A DNA stretch of 9,512 nt from Bacteroides sp. UBA7335 (GTDB lineage: Bacteria > Bacteroidota > Bacteroidia > Bacteroidales > Bacteroidaceae). Made by a program: the position numbers and the translations under genes. This document shows, in pieces, positions 6,271 through 9,512 of the stretch (its first letter is position 1; the number at the start of each line of letters is the position of its first letter). The DNA is taken from positions 1 through 9,512 of the forward strand of contig DKPL01000064.1 in the NCBI GenBank assembly GCA_002471185.1, read 5' to 3'. Under the pieces are notes generated by a model. The model did no database searches. It worked only from the letters and a program-made list of their open reading frames with translations, and was not told where the DNA came from.

Positions 6271-7461
6271 CTATAAAAACTCCACTCCGTTACTTGGCTC
6301 ACAAAAAAAAGTCTCAAAAGTTTCTTTATATTCTGGGAATCGCTGAAGATATTTCGATGTTACCGTATTACGAATCGCTTCTTCTTTCTCAGGATCAATC
6401 AACGCAATACATGCCCCTTTGAAACCTGCCCCACTAAAACGACCGCCATATATACCCTCTGTCTCTTTCATGATTTCATAGATAGCAATTAGTTCAGGTG
6501 ATCCACATTCATAGTTATGTATAGAGCTATCGCAACTTTCAAAGATATACTTCCCAAATTCCTTTATATCTCCCCTTTTCCAAGCATCAACACCTTTTTC
6601 TACTCGATTACATTCCGAATAGAAATGTTTGGCACGTTTAGCAAAGCGATTAGGCATTTTTCCTTCATAAGTCTCAAATACCGATTCATCAACATCCCTC
6701 AATCGTGTATCTTCCAATTCTTTTAAAGGAGTATTATCATAAGCTTGTAGAGTCCATGCCGCAGTTTTACATTCTGATACACGCAGATTGTAATCTGTCC
6801 CCGTTAACTTGCGTGTCACCCCACTAAAAAAGATTCCTATTTTGAAGGGGAGCTTTTGAGAACTATTATTACCAAAAGGCAATAATTCATATTGTGAAGT
6901 CTTAGTGTCTAAATAAAGTAATTTATCAGCTTCACAAAGCACGACACATGCCTGATCGAGGATACCATTACGCAATCCGACATATTCACGTTCAGCAATC
7001 GATGCATAATGAATCACTTGCATCTTATCTAATCCAAGATGATTCACTTTATCAATGGCCATTACAAAACCACAAAGCAAAGCAGCAGATGAAGATAGAC
7101 CACCGATGGGCATACATCCCTTTACGACCCCTTTTAAGCCATTTTTCAATTGAAAATCTTTCTGCAAAGCCCAAACAGCACCGCGCAAGTAATCTCCCCA
7201 ATTATTTTGTTTCTCTTCAATTTCTTTTTGAATACTAAAAGTAGTCAATCCCTCAAATGAAAGAGAACACATTTCTACCTTACCGTTATCTGTTTCTGAA
7301 AATAGAAATTTTAAGCCCACATTAAATGCAAACCCAGATACCAGCCCATGTTGATGATCGACATGAGCACCCAAAGGGCAAATACGATAAGGAGAAAATA
7401 GTTGATAAAGAGCATCACCTTTTCCAAAGAAGGTACGATATGCAGTAAATAATGATTCCAT
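6271..7461 (-). CDS. Galactokinase-family GHMP kinase, probable galacturonokinase
   Basis: Cytosolic sugar 1-kinase of 396 residues. It has all three GHMP signatures: an N-terminal sugar-binding motif SPYRICPLGAHVDHQHG (23-39), the phosphate loop PIGGLSSSAA (118-127), and GGRFSGAGFKGA (339-350). The catalytic Asp is Asp169 in NGILDQ, and YNLRVSEC (224-231) matches the galactokinase YNxRRxEC segment. The first motif has Ala32 where galactokinases have the Glu of GEHTD that hydrogen-bonds the C6 hydroxyl of galactose; losing this acidic side chain suits a C6 carboxylate. Motif wording (YRICPLGAH, GLRNGILDQ, NYECG, ARFSGAGF-like) resembles Arabidopsis galacturonokinase as I remember it. The context agrees: a nucleotidylyltransferase follows 10 nt away, then the UDP-GlcA 4-epimerase and Ugd. 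Proposed reaction: galacturonate + ATP to galacturonate 1-phosphate. The family is certain; the substrate is inference. Plain galactokinase or another uronate is the alternative. Confidence 0.85.
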   Translation of the reverse strand: MESLFTAYRTFFGKGDALYQLFSPYRICPLGAHVDHQHGLVSGFAFNVGLKFLFSETDNGKVEMCSLSFEGLTTFSIQKEIEEKQNNWGDYLRGAVWALQKDFQLKNGLKGVVKGCMPIGGLSSSAALLCGFVMAIDKVNHLGLDKMQVIHYASIAEREYVGLRNGILDQACVVLCEADKLLYLDTKTSQYELLPFGNNSSQKLPFKIGIFFSGVTRKLTGTDYNLRVSECKTAAWTLQAYDNTPLKELEDTRLRDVDESVFETYEGKMPNRFAKRAKHFYSECNRVEKGVDAWKRGDIKEFGKYIFESCDSSIHNYECGSPELIAIYEIMKETEGIYGGRFSGAGFKGACIALIDPEKEEAIRNTVTSKYLQRFPEYKETFETFFCEPSNGVEFL

Positions 7462-7494
7462 AACGAATTTACTAATCTTTGCAATGACTATTAA

Positions 7495-8628
7495 TTATTG
7501 CTTTTCTAATAAAGAGTGATATATTTCTAAGTGTTTCTGCACTACATTTTGTATTGAAAAGTCTCTTTCAGCTAAAGATCTTGAGTTAACCCCCATTTTT
7601 TTACGGAGTATATTGTCGCTTAATAATATATCGAGTTTTTTAGCTAGCACTTCACTATCCTTTATCGGAATCAGAAAGCCATTGTAATCATCGATAACCG
7701 TTTCTCTGCAACCAATGGAGTCTGTCGTTATTATAGGACGCCCAATAGCCGTTGCTTCAATTAATGACTTAGGAAGACCCTCTTTATAGTAAGAAGGGAA
7801 AGCTACTATATGACATTTCTTCAATAACTCCAATACATCTGTTCGATAACCAAGCCATTGTATATAATCACCGTCACAAATCGTTTCAAGTTCTTCTTTT
7901 TTTATCGCTTTCGGATTATCATCCAAACCGCCACAAAGTAGAAATTGAACTTTATTGTTATATTTATCTTTTAGTTTTAAAGCAGCGTCTATCAGCACAT
8001 AAATTCCTTTTTCTTCGATCATTCTTGCCGTTAATAAAACACTCAACTTTTGAGATTCAGGTTCAGGTGTAAAACAGAACTTATTTAAATCTACTCCGGA
8101 GCCTTTTATCATTTTTGCTTGATAGTCTTTTATGATGCCATGCTTTAAGAAAAGCGATTTATCTTCATCATTTTGGAATATCACAGCCAAGTTATTTTGT
8201 TGATGCGAATATTTTAAAACCTTTGGCAAGAGTTTAGAAACGAATGATTTATTATCCTCCGAAAAAAATATGCCCAATCCGCTTACAGCATTAACTACAC
8301 CTTTGCATTTTGAAAGTTTTGCAGCTAACGTTCCCCATAAGATTGTTTTCAAGCCAACATGATGTACTATATCTGGCTTCTCTTTCTTATAAAGTTTATA
8401 AAGAAAAAGGCAAGTTTTTAATTCCTCAATAATATTCTGTCCCGACCTGTTCATCGGTAAATCAATAGTTTTGAGCCCTAAACTTTCTATTTCGTTAATT
8501 TTACCTGTATCTTTGGTTACTATTGTTACTTCATACCCATTTTTTTGGGCTTCTAAAGCAATTTCTTTACGGTGGGATAAGAAAAACCAGTCAACATTGA
8601 CAACAAGAAAAAGTTTATTTGTTCGCAT
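7495..8628 (-). CDS. GT4-family glycosyltransferase
   Basis: GT-B fold retaining glycosyltransferase of 377 residues that probably adds one sugar to the lipid-linked repeat unit at the inner membrane face. The N-terminal acceptor domain includes NVDWFFLSHR (11-20), PDIVHHVGLKT (85-95) and NAVSGLGIFF (113-122), as in PglA/WbcQ-like capsule transferases. The C-terminal donor domain shows GSGVDLNKF (176-184), VLLTARMIEEKGI (197-209, with Arg202 and Lys207 at the donor phosphate site) and the EX7E motif Glu283/Glu291 in EGLPKSLIEA. The ATG at 8628 overlaps the preceding glycosyltransferase by 14 nt and has its own AGAGGA ribosome site, supporting translational coupling. Donor and acceptor cannot be inferred, though UDP-GalA or GDP-mannose made in this operon are candidates. 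It is visibly AT-rich. The gap to the kinase, 33 nt, is the longest between any two genes here and holds no clear promoter. Confidence 0.88.
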   Translation of the reverse strand: MRTNKLFLVVNVDWFFLSHRKEIALEAQKNGYEVTIVTKDTGKINEIESLGLKTIDLPMNRSGQNIIEELKTCLFLYKLYKKEKPDIVHHVGLKTILWGTLAAKLSKCKGVVNAVSGLGIFFSEDNKSFVSKLLPKVLKYSHQQNNLAVIFQNDEDKSLFLKHGIIKDYQAKMIKGSGVDLNKFCFTPEPESQKLSVLLTARMIEEKGIYVLIDAALKLKDKYNNKVQFLLCGGLDDNPKAIKKEELETICDGDYIQWLGYRTDVLELLKKCHIVAFPSYYKEGLPKSLIEATAIGRPIITTDSIGCRETVIDDYNGFLIPIKDSEVLAKKLDILLSDNILRKKMGVNSRSLAERDFSIQNVVQKHLEIYHSLLEKQ

Positions 8629-9512
8629 ATATAATTCCTCTTATTATATGTTCATACTTTGAAAAATTACTCTGAAAAGTATAATATTCAAAAGCTATAT
8701 CCTTGTTAACAATACCTATGTTAGAATACCGCTCTGGATTGTTATAAATTTCCAAAATAGCTTCTTGCCATTCTTTTTCATCATTGGCAAAAAGATTACT
8801 ACTATCTTTGTTTATATTAATATTAGATCTTAAAGGAGAGGATATTGTAGGAATTCCAATAGCCATATATTGAACCAATTTAAATGCGCATTTTCCTCTA
8901 TTGAAAGGAGTATCCTGTAAAGGCATTATACCCACTGAAAATTTTGACATCTCTAATACCTCACTTTCATCACTCCAAGGAATTATTCTATAATTAATTC
9001 CTTCTAATTCTGATTCTAATTTTGAGTCAAAGCCTATAAAATGAAAGAATATATTTTTATTTTCACTAATTAACTGAAAGACTTTCTTCAATTGAACAAT
9101 CTGACCACTTTGTTTTGGTGAGCCAATCCAGCCAACAATAAATGCTGATGAAGTATTTTCAATGCTTAATTGGTATTTATCACCATCAATAGACGTAGGA
9201 ATTTCACATACATTCTGATTATAATTTAGAGCATATTTTGTCAAATACTCTGAACCTGTAATAATAAAAGAAGCATTTTTTATTGCGAACTCATGCTTTC
9301 TTTTTAATATAGAATGTAAATAAACACTTTTTATTCTATCATAATTATGAAAGACTGCATCATCGTAGTCAACTATATATTTTATATCTCTCCACTTAAG
9401 ATAACTCTCCAAGAAAGGAGGGAAGTAAGGGAGTAAATCAGCACCAATATATACCAAATTATCTCTTGATAAAAACAGAACTCTCAAGATTCTGCTGCAA
9501 TATGCTAAAGCT
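8615..9512 (-). CDS. Glycosyltransferase (GT-B, group 1), 5' end cut by the window edge
   Basis: Partial gene whose stop (TAA) is at 8615. The frame stays open to the right edge: before the TTG at 9487 it reads ALAYCSRI with no stop. The protein from that TTG (290 residues) begins in mid-domain, because family members have roughly 60-80 more residues before the segment that here reads LLPYFPPFLE (18-27) and YIVDYDDAVFHNYD (37-50). The TTG is therefore an artefact and the real start lies outside. The donor domain is complete, with VGWIGSPKQSG (118-128), FIGFDS (150-155), the downstream GIMPLQDTPFNRGKCAFK (186-203) and MAIGIPTISSP (208-218), typical of capsule group 1 transferases with a DDA-type N-domain motif. 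It ends inside the next gene (14-nt overlap). Sampled lines are about 30% G+C, suggesting an exchanged cassette. The sugar specificity is unknown. Confidence 0.85.
   Translation of the reverse strand, partial: ALAYCSRILRVLFLSRDNLVYIGADLLPYFPPFLESYLKWRDIKYIVDYDDAVFHNYDRIKSVYLHSILKRKHEFAIKNASFIITGSEYLTKYALNYNQNVCEIPTSIDGDKYQLSIENTSSAFIVGWIGSPKQSGQIVQLKKVFQLISENKNIFFHFIGFDSKLESELEGINYRIIPWSDESEVLEMSKFSVGIMPLQDTPFNRGKCAFKLVQYMAIGIPTISSPLRSNININKDSSNLFANDEKEWQEAILEIYNNPERYSNIGIVNKDIAFEYYTFQSNFSKYEHIIRGIIYANK
8636..8641 (-). promoter_or_regulatory. Shine-Dalgarno-like AGAGGA for the GT4 gene
   Basis: Minus-strand AGAGGA, within AAGAGGAA, lies 7 nt before the ATG at 8628, inside the end of the upstream glycosyltransferase where it encodes Arg-Gly. 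No other gene start in the window has an equally good site, and Bacteroidota generally rely little on Shine-Dalgarno pairing. The site supports the 8628 start and reinitiation across the 14-nt overlap. Confidence 0.5.

Noticed and set aside
5526..7461. Kinase and nucleotidylyltransferase as a heptose pair (HddA/HddC)
   Set aside because: HddA-type kinases start with an RISFxGGGTD-like motif. This kinase instead has the galactokinase-type YRICPLGAHVD, GILDQ and YNxRxxEC motifs, and no heptose isomerase or phosphatase gene is nearby.
7462..7494. Possible internal promoter in the largest intergenic gap
   Set aside because: Only 33 nt are available and I see no convincing Bacteroidota TTTG / TAnnTTTG pair in the right orientation; the gap is compatible with simple cotranscription.
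1..9512. CRISPR array, tRNA/rRNA genes, insertion sequences, invertible promoter repeats
   Set aside because: Nothing of these kinds was recognised when reading both strands. The coding density is nearly complete between 139 and 9512, leaving no room for them apart from 1-138.

Overview
The window is the distal (3') part of a surface-polysaccharide (capsule/exopolysaccharide) operon, most likely from a gut-type Bacteroidota (Bacteroides, Phocaeicola, Prevotella or a relative). I infer this from the gene repertoire (a GT4 WecA/WbpL-type initiating transferase beside a WbpV-like SDR, and a short ManC without an isomerase domain), from the scarcity of Shine-Dalgarno sequences, and from a short TTTCTTTTG/CAAAAGAAA intergenic inverted repeat that I remember from Bacteroides genomes. 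The genus cannot be fixed from sequence alone.

Layout: all nine genes lie on the minus strand, so transcription runs from the right edge to the left. In order of transcription they are: glycosyltransferase (8615-9512, cut by the right edge); GT4 glycosyltransferase (7495-8628); galactokinase-family GHMP kinase that looks like a galacturonokinase (6271-7461); sugar-1-phosphate nucleotidylyltransferase (5526-6260); UDP-glucuronate 4-epimerase (4454-5509); UDP-glucose 6-dehydrogenase (3117-4430); SDR epimerase/reductase (2167-3105); polyprenyl-phosphate sugar-1-phosphate transferase (1190-2161); and mannose-1-phosphate guanylyltransferase (139-1188). Junctions range from a 14-nt overlap to a 33-nt gap, with no internal promoter or terminator that I can see. 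The last 138 nt (1-138) are non-coding and hold nested inverted repeats.

How the genes work together: Ugd turns UDP-glucose into UDP-glucuronate and the 4-epimerase turns that into UDP-galacturonate. The kinase and nucleotidylyltransferase would form a second, salvage route to UDP-galacturonate from free galacturonic acid. ManC makes GDP-mannose. The SDR probably prepares the HexNAc-type sugar that the membrane transferase loads onto undecaprenyl phosphate to start the repeat unit, and the two glycosyltransferases extend it. Flippase, polymerase and chain-length genes are not in the window and should lie upstream.

The most interesting item is the GHMP kinase. Its sugar-binding signature reads GAHVD where galactokinases have GEHTD, and its overall motif pattern resembles plant galacturonokinase as I remember it. 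Its position beside a nucleotidylyltransferase and the Ugd/4-epimerase pair suggests that de novo synthesis and salvage of UDP-GalA are encoded together in one operon. Base composition also shifts, from roughly 43-50% G+C in two lines sampled from the left three genes to 25-43% in lines sampled further right. That fits a cassette-like, horizontally exchanged centre joined to a more conserved end.
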